Below, one piece after another: positions 1 through 6,336 of a stretch of 8,584 nt of DNA. The notes below the pieces were generated by a model, which had not been told where the DNA came from, did no database searches, and saw nothing but the letters and a program-made list of their open reading frames with translations. Source of the stretch: an uncultured bacterium. GTDB taxonomy: Bacteria; Bacillota; Clostridia; Lachnospirales; Anaerotignaceae. Position 1 is the first letter of the stretch. Every line of letters begins with the position of its first letter. Position numbers and translations under genes: made by a program. Location of the stretch: assembly GCA_905214825.1 (NCBI GenBank), contig CAJMNV010000084.1:1-8584 (forward strand). The letters run 5' to 3'.

Positions 1-59
<59 letters not shown>

Positions 60-74
60 TAACAGAATAGTAAT

Positions 75-103
75 ATTTTGCAACTTTTTTTGTAAAAAGT
101 CAA
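75..103 (-). promoter_or_regulatory. candidate promoter of the tRNA-Pro gene
   Basis: On the minus strand a -35-like TTGACT (complement of 98-103) and a -10-like CAAAAT (complement of 75-80) are separated by exactly 17 nt. The -10 ends 15 nt before the first base of the tRNA, a suitable distance for a short 5' leader. The -35 matches the housekeeping consensus at 5 of 6 positions and the -10 at 4 of 6. In such an A/T-rich region this is a reasonable prediction, not proof. Confidence 0.45.
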
Positions 104-137
104 TAGAATTTTTCGATTTTTTTGTGTTTTATATCGG

Positions 138-155
138 TTATTATCTGAATAATAA
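138..155. repeat. A/T-rich inverted repeat upstream of the sigma factor gene
   Basis: TTATTAT (138-144) and ATAATAA (149-155) form a perfect 7-bp dyad around the spacer CTGA. It lies just upstream of the candidate -35 element of the sigma factor gene, so it could be a protein-binding site. The A/T content makes a chance dyad likely, and no regulator is recognised from it. Confidence 0.3.
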
Positions 156-166
156 ACGGAAGTGGC

Positions 167-195
167 TGGATTTTCCGCAGATGTTGTGATATACT
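167..195 (+). promoter_or_regulatory. candidate extended -10 promoter of the sigma factor gene
   Basis: The element TGATATACT (187-195) is a good extended -10: a TG one base upstream of the hexamer TATACT, which matches TATAAT at 5 of 6 positions. Seventeen nt upstream is a weak -35, TGGATT (167-172). The predicted start point near 202 leaves a leader of about 44 nt before the ATG at 246. This promoter lies inside the longer open frame beginning at 162, which argues against that upstream start. Confidence 0.45.
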
Positions 196-245
196 GTTGC
201 AACAAAGGAATACGTTTTATATGCCAAAAAATGGGAGGTGGAAAA

Positions 246-752
246 ATGCGTTCCTTCGAGGTATTATACGCAACATATTACGAAAGGGTATACGCATTTT
301 TGTATCGGCTTTGTGCAGACCGTTCTTTGGCAGAGGATTTGACACAAGAAACGTTTTTGCAAGCATATACAGCCATACATCGTTTTCGTGGAGAATGTGA
401 AGTGTCTACATGGTTGATATCCATTGGAAAGTATGTGTATTTACGATATTTGAAAAAAAATAAATTGCATTTACATACGGCAAATTTGGATTTGGTGGCA
501 AATACGTATGGCATTGAAACAGATGACCCAGAAACATATATGGATAAAATATATATTACAAAAGCAGTTAGAAAAATGATGCGAGAAATTCCAAAAAAAT
601 ATCGAGATGTGGTATTGTTACGAATTTATGCCGAGCTTTCTTTTTCGGAGATAGCAGCAGCGTTAAAAATGAGCGAAAATTCCGCAAAAGTAATTTTTTT
701 TCGGGCAAAGAAAAAAATGATGGAGGTATTGCAGCATGAGTTTGAGTTGTGA
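246..752 (+). CDS. ECF-type RNA polymerase sigma-70 family sigma factor
   Basis: A 168-residue protein with the two-domain layout of extracytoplasmic function (ECF) sigma factors. Region 2 spans about residues 5-71 and includes the family signature EDLTQETF (30-37) and STWLISIGKYV (54-64), the parts that bind core polymerase and melt the -10. A variable linker covers about 72-105. Region 4 covers about 108-163, with IPKKYRDVVLLR followed by the helix-turn-helix LSFSEIAAALKMSENSAK that reads the -35. The ATG at 246 is chosen because GGAGGTG (234-240) lies 5 nt upstream and the protein then starts at the usual family position. The frame is open back to 162, but that extension adds 28 unrelated residues. 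The 3' end overlaps the next gene by 17 nt. The target promoters are unknown. The pair may control itself, the fab genes downstream, or distant genes. Confidence 0.93.
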   Translation: MRSFEVLYATYYERVYAFLYRLCADRSLAEDLTQETFLQAYTAIHRFRGECEVSTWLISIGKYVYLRYLKKNKLHLHTANLDLVANTYGIETDDPETYMDKIYITKAVRKMMREIPKKYRDVVLLRIYAELSFSEIAAALKMSENSAKVIFFRAKKKMMEVLQHEFEL

Positions 753-1059
753 TGTTGTAATGGATTTGGTTGCATTGTACCAAGATGGGCTTGCAAGTCC
801 CAACACACAAAAAGAGGTGACAGCACATTTGTGGCAATGCAGAAAATGCAGAATGCAGTACAAACAATACAGAAAATATTATCAAGCGGTTTCAAAAAAA
901 AATCATATGGTATCACAACAAAATATGGAACAAAATTTTTGTATGTTGGCAAAAAGAATGCGGCATAGAAGAATTTTGACATTTTTGGCTGTGGTGGTTT
1001 ATATGGTGGTATCTTGCAGTATGTGTGTTTGGTTATTTTACCAAAGAAAACGTGTTTGA
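736..1059 (+). CDS. probable zinc-finger anti-sigma factor, single-pass membrane protein
   Basis: A 107-residue protein. The N-terminal part resembles the zf-HC2/ZAS anti-sigma domain: Cys5, then His31-x3-Cys35-x2-Cys38, within a short helical region that in this family clamps the cognate sigma factor. One hydrophobic segment at about 80-102 follows the basic stretch KRMRHRR (73-79), which predicts the N-terminus in the cytoplasm. Only about five residues (QRKRV) follow the membrane segment, so there is essentially no outer sensor domain. GGAGGT (722-727) sits 8 nt before the ATG, and the gene starts inside the sigma gene with a 17-nt overlap, a sign of translational coupling and of a functional pair. 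The expected role is to hold the sigma factor inactive at the membrane. The assignment rests on motif, topology and position, not on overall similarity. Confidence 0.8.
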   Translation: MSLSCDVVMDLVALYQDGLASPNTQKEVTAHLWQCRKCRMQYKQYRKYYQAVSKKNHMVSQQNMEQNFCMLAKRMRHRRILTFLAVVVYMVVSCSMCVWLFYQRKRV

Positions 1060-1105
1060 TATTGTATAAAAAAAAATACAAAAAAATATCACAAAAACCT
1101 GTAAC

Positions 1106-1134
1106 TTTTTTTGGTAAAATGGTACTAATATTAT
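1106..1134 (+). promoter_or_regulatory. candidate promoter of the fab operon
   Basis: The 117-nt gap before fabH contains TATTAT (1129-1134), a 5 of 6 match to the -10 consensus. It is preceded 17 nt upstream only by a T tract (1106-1111) instead of a good -35. A start near 1141 would give a leader of about 36 nt. The weak -35 suggests low basal strength, an activator, or another sigma factor. No clear terminator separates this gap from the sigma/anti-sigma genes, so read-through is also possible. Confidence 0.3.
1111..1128. promoter_or_regulatory. operator-like dyad before fabH, similar to a FapR box
   Basis: TTGGTA (1111-1116) and TACTAA (1123-1128) form an inverted repeat with 5 of 6 paired positions across 6 nt, and the right half extends to GGTACTAAT. 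The right half matches the TTAGTACC-type half-site that I recall for FapR, the malonyl-CoA-sensing repressor of fab genes in Bacillus. The left half is imperfect, and the spacing is one base longer than the FapR box as I recall it. The site lies upstream of the candidate -10, as a repressor site would. No FapR gene is in the window. Confidence 0.25.
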
Positions 1135-1176
1135 CGTAACAATACAAAAGAATTGCAGGGCAGGAGGAGTAGAAAC

Positions 1177-2130
1177 ATGAGTTTTTCGGTATTGGGAACG
1201 GGAATGTATGTCCCACAAAAAGTGGTGACAAATGAAGATATATCAAAATTTGTAGATACCAACGATGAATGGATTATGCAAAGGGTGGGTGTCAAACAAC
1301 GTCATATCAGCACAAATGAAACAGCGGCAGATATGGGTTACAAGGCAGCACTGGCAGCACTGGAAAACAGTGGTGTAAAAAAAGAAGAAATTGACTTGAT
1401 ATTGACAGCAAGTGTGAGTGGCGAATCCATTTCCCCTTCGGTATCTTGTATGATACAGAACAAATTGGGTGTTTCTTGCATGACAATGGACATCAATGCG
1501 GCATGTTCTGCATTTGTGTTTATGCTGGAAACAGCGGCAGGTTTTTTTGCAAGAGGCAAAGTCAAAAAAGTACTTGCCATTGGTGCAGAACGTTTGAGTC
1601 GTATTGTGGATTGGGAAGACAGAGGTACTTGTGTTATATTTGGTGATGGTGCAGGTGCCGTTGTTTTGGAAGCAGGTGACAATTATATAGATGCTGTGTT
1701 TCATGTAAAAGGTGGAGATAATGTCATTGATATTCCACAGCCTATTGGGAAATCTCCTTTTTATGAGGGGATACAGAAAAAACCTTTTATTCATATGAAA
1801 GGACAAGAAACATTTAAATTTGCAGTCAATGCCATTTGTCATGATACAAAAGATTTGTTGGAACAAAATGGATTGACATTTGATGATATTAAATATATTG
1901 TGCCACATCAGGCAAATCAAAGAATTATTGATTTTGCAAGTGTGATGCTGAAAGTGCCAAAAGAAAAATTTTATGTCAATATTGACCGTTTTGGCAATAC
2001 ATCTTCGGCAAGTATTCCCATTGCATTAGACGAAATGAACCAAAAAGGTATGTTGCAAAAAGGCGATTTGCTTTTGTTGCCTGCTTTTGGTGGTGGATTG
2101 GCAAGTGCGGCTTGCATTTTGAGATGGTAA
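1177..2130 (+). CDS. fabH: 3-oxoacyl-ACP synthase III (KAS III, FabH)
   Basis: This enzyme starts fatty acid synthesis in the cytoplasm by condensing acetyl-CoA (or a branched short acyl-CoA) with malonyl-ACP to 3-ketoacyl-ACP and CO2. The product is 317 residues, the normal family length. The thiolase-fold catalytic triad is visible: Cys110 in NAACSAF, His244 in VPHQANQRI, and Asn274 in RFGNTSSAS. The N-terminal GTGMYVP and DEWIMQRVGVKQRH segments and the C-terminal FGGGLASAA are also typical. The ATG at 1177 follows AGGAGGAG (1162-1169) by 7 nt. The frame is open upstream to a TTG at 1153, but that start would lie before the ribosome binding site. It is the first gene of the fab operon. Whether it prefers straight or branched primers cannot be read here. 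Confidence 0.97.
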   Translation: MSFSVLGTGMYVPQKVVTNEDISKFVDTNDEWIMQRVGVKQRHISTNETAADMGYKAALAALENSGVKKEEIDLILTASVSGESISPSVSCMIQNKLGVSCMTMDINAACSAFVFMLETAAGFFARGKVKKVLAIGAERLSRIVDWEDRGTCVIFGDGAGAVVLEAGDNYIDAVFHVKGGDNVIDIPQPIGKSPFYEGIQKKPFIHMKGQETFKFAVNAICHDTKDLLEQNGLTFDDIKYIVPHQANQRIIDFASVMLKVPKEKFYVNIDRFGNTSSASIPIALDEMNQKGMLQKGDLLLLPAFGGGLASAACILRW

Positions 2131-2192
2131 TGAACCGTTAGGTTTCATATACAAGTCCAAAAATGGACATTCGGGGACGAAATATTCGCCCC
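2131..2192 (+). promoter_or_regulatory. three tandem stem-loops in the fabH-acpP gap
   Basis: Three hairpins follow directly after the fabH stop. The first (2131-2147) pairs AACC with GGTT around GTTA, extended by two outer pairs past a bulged T. The second (2155-2168) pairs GTCCA with TGGAC around AAAA. The third (2173-2192) pairs GGGG/CCCC and CGAA/TTCG around a 3-nt loop with one bulged A. None is followed by a T run, so they are not intrinsic terminators. They end about 50 nt before the acpP start. They may mark an RNA processing or stability element that lets acpP be expressed at a different level from fabH. The function is inferred. Confidence 0.5.
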
Positions 2193-2243
2193 AGTTATGA
2201 TGATGACAAAGAAATTTTTGAACAATGAAAAGGAGAATGAATT

Positions 2244-2468
2244 ATGGTATTTGAAAAGATTGCAACATTATTGGCAGAAAAATTGGAATGTGAAGTTTCT
2301 GAAATTACAATGGAAACAAAATTCGGCGACTTGGGTATTGACTCTTTGGACGTTATGGAACTTTTGATGAGCTTGGAAGAAGAACTGGGCACAGAAATCG
2401 AAATGGGCGAAAACAGAGTAGACACTGTTGCAGATTTGGTAGCAATGATTGAAAACAAACAGAACTAA
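2244..2468 (+). CDS. acpP: acyl carrier protein
   Basis: A 74-residue acidic protein that carries growing acyl chains as thioesters on a 4'-phosphopantetheine arm and serves every Fab enzyme in this operon. The attachment serine is Ser34 in GDLGIDSLDVMEL, a near-consensus ACP motif, and the following helix is rich in Glu, as needed for docking to basic patches on partner enzymes. Length and the four-helix pattern fit the family. AGGAGA (2231-2236) lies 7 nt before the ATG. The gene is preceded by the only sizeable gap in the operon (113 nt, with stem-loops) and followed by fabK after 29 nt. ACP is usually needed in large excess over the enzymes, which could explain separate control here. Phosphopantetheinyl transferase is not in the window. 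Confidence 0.97.
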   Translation: MVFEKIATLLAEKLECEVSEITMETKFGDLGIDSLDVMELLMSLEEELGTEIEMGENRVDTVADLVAMIENKQN

Positions 2469-2497
2469 TTTTGAGAAAAGCAACTGGAGGGAAAGAA

Positions 2498-3448
2498 ATG
2501 ATTGTTTCACCGATTTGCTCTATGATTGGCATAGAATACCCAATTTTTCAAGGGGGTATGGCTTGGATTGCAGATGGCAAACTGGCTGCAGCGGTTTCCA
2601 ATGGTGGTGGTCTAGGTATCATTTCTGCAATGAATGCAGATGGCGATTATCTGAGAGAACAGATTAAAATTGCAAGAGAATTGACAGATAAACCTTTTGG
2701 TGTCAACATTATGTTGATGAGCCCCCATGTGGAGGAAGTTGCAAAAATTGTGGCAGAAGAAAAAATTCCGGTTGTCACAACAGGTGCTGGTATGCCCAAA
2801 AAATATATGGGAATGTGGAAAGAAGCAAATATTATCGTCATTCCTGTGGTTGCCTCTGTGGCAGCGGCAAAAATGATGGAAAGAGCAGGTGCTTCCGCAG
2901 TCATTGCAGAAGGCGGCGAATCTGGCGGGCATATCGGGGATATGGCAACAATGCCTCTGGTGCCGCAGGTTTGCGATGCGGTAAATATTCCTGTGTTGGC
3001 GGCAGGTGGTATCGGAGATGGTCGTGGCATGGCGGCAGCATTTATGTTGGGTGCTGTTGGGGTACAAATGGGAACACGTTTCCTGTTGGCAGAAGAATGT
3101 GGCGTACACCAAAACTTCAAAGAAATGGTGCTAAAAGCAACAGATATTTCCACAGTGGCAACAGGCAGACGTTTCAGTGGAAGTACTTGTCGTTGCCTGA
3201 AAAATCCATTTAGCCGTGAGTTCTTGAAAGTGGAATATGCACCCGAAACCACAGTGGAAGATGTGGACAGATTGGGTGTTGGTGCTTTGCGTAAAGCAGC
3301 CGTGGAAGGGGATACCAAAAACGGTTGTTTCTTGGCAGGGCAGATTTCTGGTATGTTGCAAAAACAACAGCCAGCAGCAGAAATTGTCAAAGAAGTGGCA
3401 GAAAAAGCGGAAGAACTGCTGAAAGGAGCGGCAAAATGGGTAAAATAG
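2498..3448 (+). CDS. fabK: enoyl-ACP reductase II (FabK, FMN-dependent)
   Basis: This enzyme catalyses the last step of each elongation round, reduction of trans-2-enoyl-ACP with NAD(P)H through bound FMN. The 316-residue product has the TIM-barrel nitronate monooxygenase/FabK layout: PIFQGGMAWIADGKLAAAVS near the N-terminus, GVNIMLM (68-74), AEGGESGGHIGD (137-148) with the catalytic-type His145, and the phosphate-binding AAGGIGDGRG (168-177). It is unrelated to FabI, the short-chain dehydrogenase that triclosan inhibits. FabK enzymes are known to be insensitive to that compound. The ATG at 2498 is chosen because GGAGGG (2486-2491) is 6 nt upstream. A TTG at 2471 would add nine residues and lacks a binding site. 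The end overlaps fabD by 13 nt. Confidence 0.96.
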   Translation: MIVSPICSMIGIEYPIFQGGMAWIADGKLAAAVSNGGGLGIISAMNADGDYLREQIKIARELTDKPFGVNIMLMSPHVEEVAKIVAEEKIPVVTTGAGMPKKYMGMWKEANIIVIPVVASVAAAKMMERAGASAVIAEGGESGGHIGDMATMPLVPQVCDAVNIPVLAAGGIGDGRGMAAAFMLGAVGVQMGTRFLLAEECGVHQNFKEMVLKATDISTVATGRRFSGSTCRCLKNPFSREFLKVEYAPETTVEDVDRLGVGALRKAAVEGDTKNGCFLAGQISGMLQKQQPAAEIVKEVAEKAEELLKGAAKWVK

Positions 3449-4356
3449 CCTTTGTCTTTTCTGGACAAGGGGCACAAAAGGCCGGTATGGGCAAAGAATT
3501 CTATGACCAAAAACAAAATATCAAAGAATTGTTTGACAGGGCGGAGGAAATCCGCCCCGGCACTTTACAACAGTGCTTTGCAGGTACAGATGAAGAATTG
3601 AAACAGACAGAAAATACACAACCTTGTTTATATTTGGCAGATATTGCGGCAGCATTGGCGTTGCAGGAAGCAGGCATTACACCAGATGGCGTTGCTGGTT
3701 TTTCATTGGGAGAAGTGCCAGCATTAGCATTTGCCAAAGCATATACACCATTAGATGGATTCCGCATTGCCTGCACAAGAGGGGCAGCAATGGGCAAGGC
3801 GGCAAAAGAAAATCCTGCGTCTATGGTGGCAGTGATGAAAATGGAAAACAGTGCAGTAGAAGCATTGTGTGAAAATTACGAAAATGTATTCCCTGTAAAT
3901 TATAATGGGCCCGGGCAGCTTGTGGTTGCGGGCAAAAAAGAAGAATTGGACGAATTTGGTAAGGAAGTGAAAGCGGCAGGTGGTAGATGTCTGCCTGTGG
4001 CAGTTGGTGGCGGTTTTCACTCTCCTTTTATGAATGATGCATCGGTGGCATTTGCACAGGGAGCAAAAGCGGTTTCTATGCAGAAACCAGAAATTGTTGT
4101 ATATTCCAACTATACAACAAAACCTTACACAGAAAATGTATTGGATTTGATGGAAAAACAGATAAACCATTCCTTGCGTTGGCAGGAAAGTATTGAAAAT
4201 ATGGCGAAAGACGGCTTTGATATATTTATTGAAGTGGGTGTTGGTACAACATTGAAAAAACTCATTAGCCGTATTCTTCCAGACAGCAAAGTATTTGCTG
4301 TTTCCAATATGGAAGAAGCACGCCAAGTGGCAGAGGAGGTACACAAGATATGTTAA
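3436..4356 (+). CDS. fabD: malonyl-CoA:ACP transacylase (FabD)
   Basis: Transfers malonyl from malonyl-CoA to ACP, supplying the extender unit for FabH and FabF. The 306-residue product shows the oxyanion-loop motif FSGQGAQ (8-14), the nucleophile Ser90 in GFSLGE (88-93), Arg115 in CTRGAAM that binds the malonyl carboxylate, and His195 in GGGFHSPFM. The usual motif is GHSLGE, so the residue before the serine is Phe in place of His. The ferredoxin-like subdomain occupies roughly 125-195. The ATG at 3436 lies inside the end of fabK (13-nt overlap) and follows AAAGGAG (3422-3428) by 7 nt. The frame is open further upstream, but only as a second reading frame of fabK. It overlaps fabG by 7 nt, so the three genes are probably translationally coupled. 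Confidence 0.97.
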   Translation: MGKIAFVFSGQGAQKAGMGKEFYDQKQNIKELFDRAEEIRPGTLQQCFAGTDEELKQTENTQPCLYLADIAAALALQEAGITPDGVAGFSLGEVPALAFAKAYTPLDGFRIACTRGAAMGKAAKENPASMVAVMKMENSAVEALCENYENVFPVNYNGPGQLVVAGKKEELDEFGKEVKAAGGRCLPVAVGGGFHSPFMNDASVAFAQGAKAVSMQKPEIVVYSNYTTKPYTENVLDLMEKQINHSLRWQESIENMAKDGFDIFIEVGVGTTLKKLISRILPDSKVFAVSNMEEARQVAEEVHKIC

Positions 4357-5084
4357 AAGGAAAAACAGCCATTGTGACAGGCGGTTCCCGTGGTATTGGT
4401 GCTGCCATTTGTAAAATGTTTGCACAAAATGGTGCAAATATCGCATTGCTTTATGCAGGCAATACCCAAAAAGCAGAAGAAACAAAAGCAGAACTTTTGC
4501 AGATGGGTGTCAAAGCGGAAGCGTATCAGTGTAATGTGGCAGATGCTGAACAGGTTGCAACAGTTTGCAAACAGATTGTGACAGATTTTGGCAGTGTGGA
4601 TATACTGGTAAACAATGCGGGTATTACCAAGGACAAATTGGTGCCAATGATGAAAGTCCCCGATTTTGACAGTGTGGTGGACACAAATCTGAAAGGTGCT
4701 TTTTATATGATAAAACAGGTGTATCCTGTGATGATGAAACAAAGAAGCGGTAAAATCATCAATATCAGCTCTGTTTCTGGATTGATGGGCAACCCGGGTC
4801 AAGCAAATTATTCTGCATCAAAAGCAGGACTTGTGGGCTTGACAAAATCTGTTGCAAAAGAATTGGCAGGCAGAGGCGTTTGCTGTAATGCCATTGCACC
4901 AGGGTTTATTGCAACAGATATGACAGAAAATCTTTCCGAAAACAACCAGTTGAAAGACTTTATTCCGATGAAAAAATTTGGTACACCACAAGATGTGGCG
5001 AAACTTGCGTTGTTTTTGGCAAGTGACCAGTCCGATTATATTACGGGCGAGGTAATTCGTATTGACGGTGGACTGGCAATGTAG
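4350..5084 (+). CDS. fabG: 3-oxoacyl-ACP reductase (FabG)
   Basis: NADPH-dependent reduction of 3-ketoacyl-ACP to 3-hydroxyacyl-ACP. The 244-residue product is a classical short-chain dehydrogenase: the cofactor-binding TGGSRGIG (10-17), NNAG (88-91), and the catalytic tetrad Asn113, Ser141, Tyr154 and Lys158 in ISSVSG and QANYSASKAG. The C-terminal FIATDMTE and YITGEVIRIDGGLAM are hallmark FabG segments. GAGGAGGT (4333-4340) precedes the ATG by 9 nt. The start overlaps fabD by 7 nt, and fabF begins 10 nt after the stop, its ribosome binding site overlapping the fabG stop codon. Position between fabD and fabF supports FabG over other members of this large family. Confidence 0.96.
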   Translation: MLKGKTAIVTGGSRGIGAAICKMFAQNGANIALLYAGNTQKAEETKAELLQMGVKAEAYQCNVADAEQVATVCKQIVTDFGSVDILVNNAGITKDKLVPMMKVPDFDSVVDTNLKGAFYMIKQVYPVMMKQRSGKIINISSVSGLMGNPGQANYSASKAGLVGLTKSVAKELAGRGVCCNAIAPGFIATDMTENLSENNQLKDFIPMKKFGTPQDVAKLALFLASDQSDYITGEVIRIDGGLAM

Positions 5085-5094
5085 GAGGTACTTT

Positions 5095-6330
5095 ATGAAA
5101 AGAGTTGTTGTAACAGGATTGGGTGCAGTGACACCGATTGGTAATACAGCCCCCGATTTCTGGGAAGGTTTGAAAAACGGAAAAAACGGTATTGGTATGA
5201 TTACACGTTTTGATGTTTCTGAATCAAAATATAAATTGGCAGCAGAGGTCAAAGATTTTGATCCTTTGTGCTGCATGGATAAATTATCTGCAAAAAAGGT
5301 AGATCGTTTTACACAGTATGCATTGGCTGCTGCAACAGAAGCAATGACAGATAGTGATTTGCAAGGCAATATTGCAAACGAGGCATTGGGTGTGTATTTT
5401 GGTAGCGGTATTGGTGGTTTTGAAACATTTGCAGATTCTTATAAAATGATGCAGGAAAAAGGCCCAAGACGTGTATCGCCTTTGTTTATTCCAAAAATGA
5501 TTAGCAATATTGCGGCAGGACATATTGCCATTAAATTTGATGCACAAGGTCCTTGCGTGTCTATGACGACGGCTTGTGCAACCGGCACGACTTCTATTGG
5601 GGAAGCATTTAGAGCCATTCGTCATGGTTATGTGACTGCGGCAATTTGTGGTGGCAGTGAAGCGGCGATTACAGACTTGGCGATTGCTGGTTTTGGGGCA
5701 TGTATGGCACTTAGCCCTGCGGAAGATGTCAACGCAGCCTCTTTGCCCTTTGACAAACGCAGAGGCGGTTTTGTCATGGGGGAAGGTGCTGGTGCTTTGA
5801 TATTGGAAGAATATGAACATGCAAAAGCAAGAGGTGCAAAAATTTATGCAGAAGTTTGCGGTTATGGCTCTACTTGTGATGCACATCATGTGACAGCACC
5901 TGATGAGAATGCTGTGGCAAGTGCAAAAGCAATCAAAGATGCTATGGCAGAAATACAAGATATTCCAGTTGAAAAAATATATATCAATGCACATGGTACA
6001 GGCACAGCATTGAATGATAAAACAGAAACAAATGCCATTCACAAAGCACTTGGTGACGAAGATGCAAAAAAAGTGCATATCAGTTCTACAAAATCTATGA
6101 CAGGACATATGTTGGGGGCAGCAGGGGCAGCAGAAGCCATTGCAGCAATTTATGCAATGAATTACAATTTGGTGCCACCTACGATCAATTTGTTGGAACA
6201 AGATGAATTGTGTGATTTGCATTATACCCCAAATGTGGCAGAAGCAGTGGAATTGGAAGCAGTATTGTCTACATCTTTGGGATTTGGTGGGCACAACGCT
6301 TGCATTGCATTCAAAAAGTTCAAAGGGTGA
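5095..6330 (+). CDS. fabF: 3-oxoacyl-ACP synthase II (KAS II, FabF)
   Basis: The elongating condensing enzyme, which joins acyl-ACP to malonyl-ACP with loss of CO2. The 411-residue product matches the family length and shows the Cys-His-His triad: Cys161 in TTACATGT, His300 in INAHGTGT, and His338 in MTGHMLGAAGA, with the conserved Lys333. KRRGGFVMGEGAG (221-233) and the C-terminal SLGFGGHNACIAFKK are also standard. The ATG at 5095 is set by AGGAGGT (5083-5089) 5 nt upstream. An in-frame ATG at 5062 lies inside fabG, before that site, and is not used here. Since no fabB is present, this is probably the only elongating synthase of the operon. Downstream, accB starts 6 nt after the stop. Confidence 0.97.
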   Translation: MKRVVVTGLGAVTPIGNTAPDFWEGLKNGKNGIGMITRFDVSESKYKLAAEVKDFDPLCCMDKLSAKKVDRFTQYALAAATEAMTDSDLQGNIANEALGVYFGSGIGGFETFADSYKMMQEKGPRRVSPLFIPKMISNIAAGHIAIKFDAQGPCVSMTTACATGTTSIGEAFRAIRHGYVTAAICGGSEAAITDLAIAGFGACMALSPAEDVNAASLPFDKRRGGFVMGEGAGALILEEYEHAKARGAKIYAEVCGYGSTCDAHHVTAPDENAVASAKAIKDAMAEIQDIPVEKIYINAHGTGTALNDKTETNAIHKALGDEDAKKVHISSTKSMTGHMLGAAGAAEAIAAIYAMNYNLVPPTINLLEQDELCDLHYTPNVAEAVELEAVLSTSLGFGGHNACIAFKKFKG

Positions 6331-6336
6331 TAGAGT

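Noticed and set aside
162..245. In-frame upstream extension of the sigma factor by 28 residues
   Set aside because: It has no ribosome binding site, covers the predicted promoter and -10 element, and adds residues not matching the family. GGAGGTG before 246 marks the real start.
1058..1090. Possible terminator after the anti-sigma gene (GATATT/AATATC and GTAT/ATAC arms)
   Set aside because: The stem is only A/T-rich, is interrupted by a five-base one-sided internal loop, and is followed by ACAAAAACC with no T run, so it would not act as an intrinsic terminator.
626..1246. Minus-strand open frame of 206 codons opposite the anti-sigma gene and fabH promoter region
   Set aside because: It crosses the intergenic region, is Phe/Tyr/Ile-rich as expected from complementing A-rich DNA, and the sense strand holds well-supported genes.
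2173..2192. Intrinsic terminator between fabH and acpP
   Set aside because: The hairpin is strong, but the following bases are AGTTATGATG, without the T run needed for factor-independent termination.
2471..2497. TTG start giving FabK nine extra residues
   Set aside because: The GGAGGG site lies inside this extension and is correctly spaced for the ATG at 2498, where FabK homologues begin.
2647..3516. Minus-strand open frame of 289 codons opposite fabK
   Set aside because: The opposite strand encodes a clear full-length FabK with all expected motifs. The antisense product has no recognisable domain and is another codon-usage shadow.
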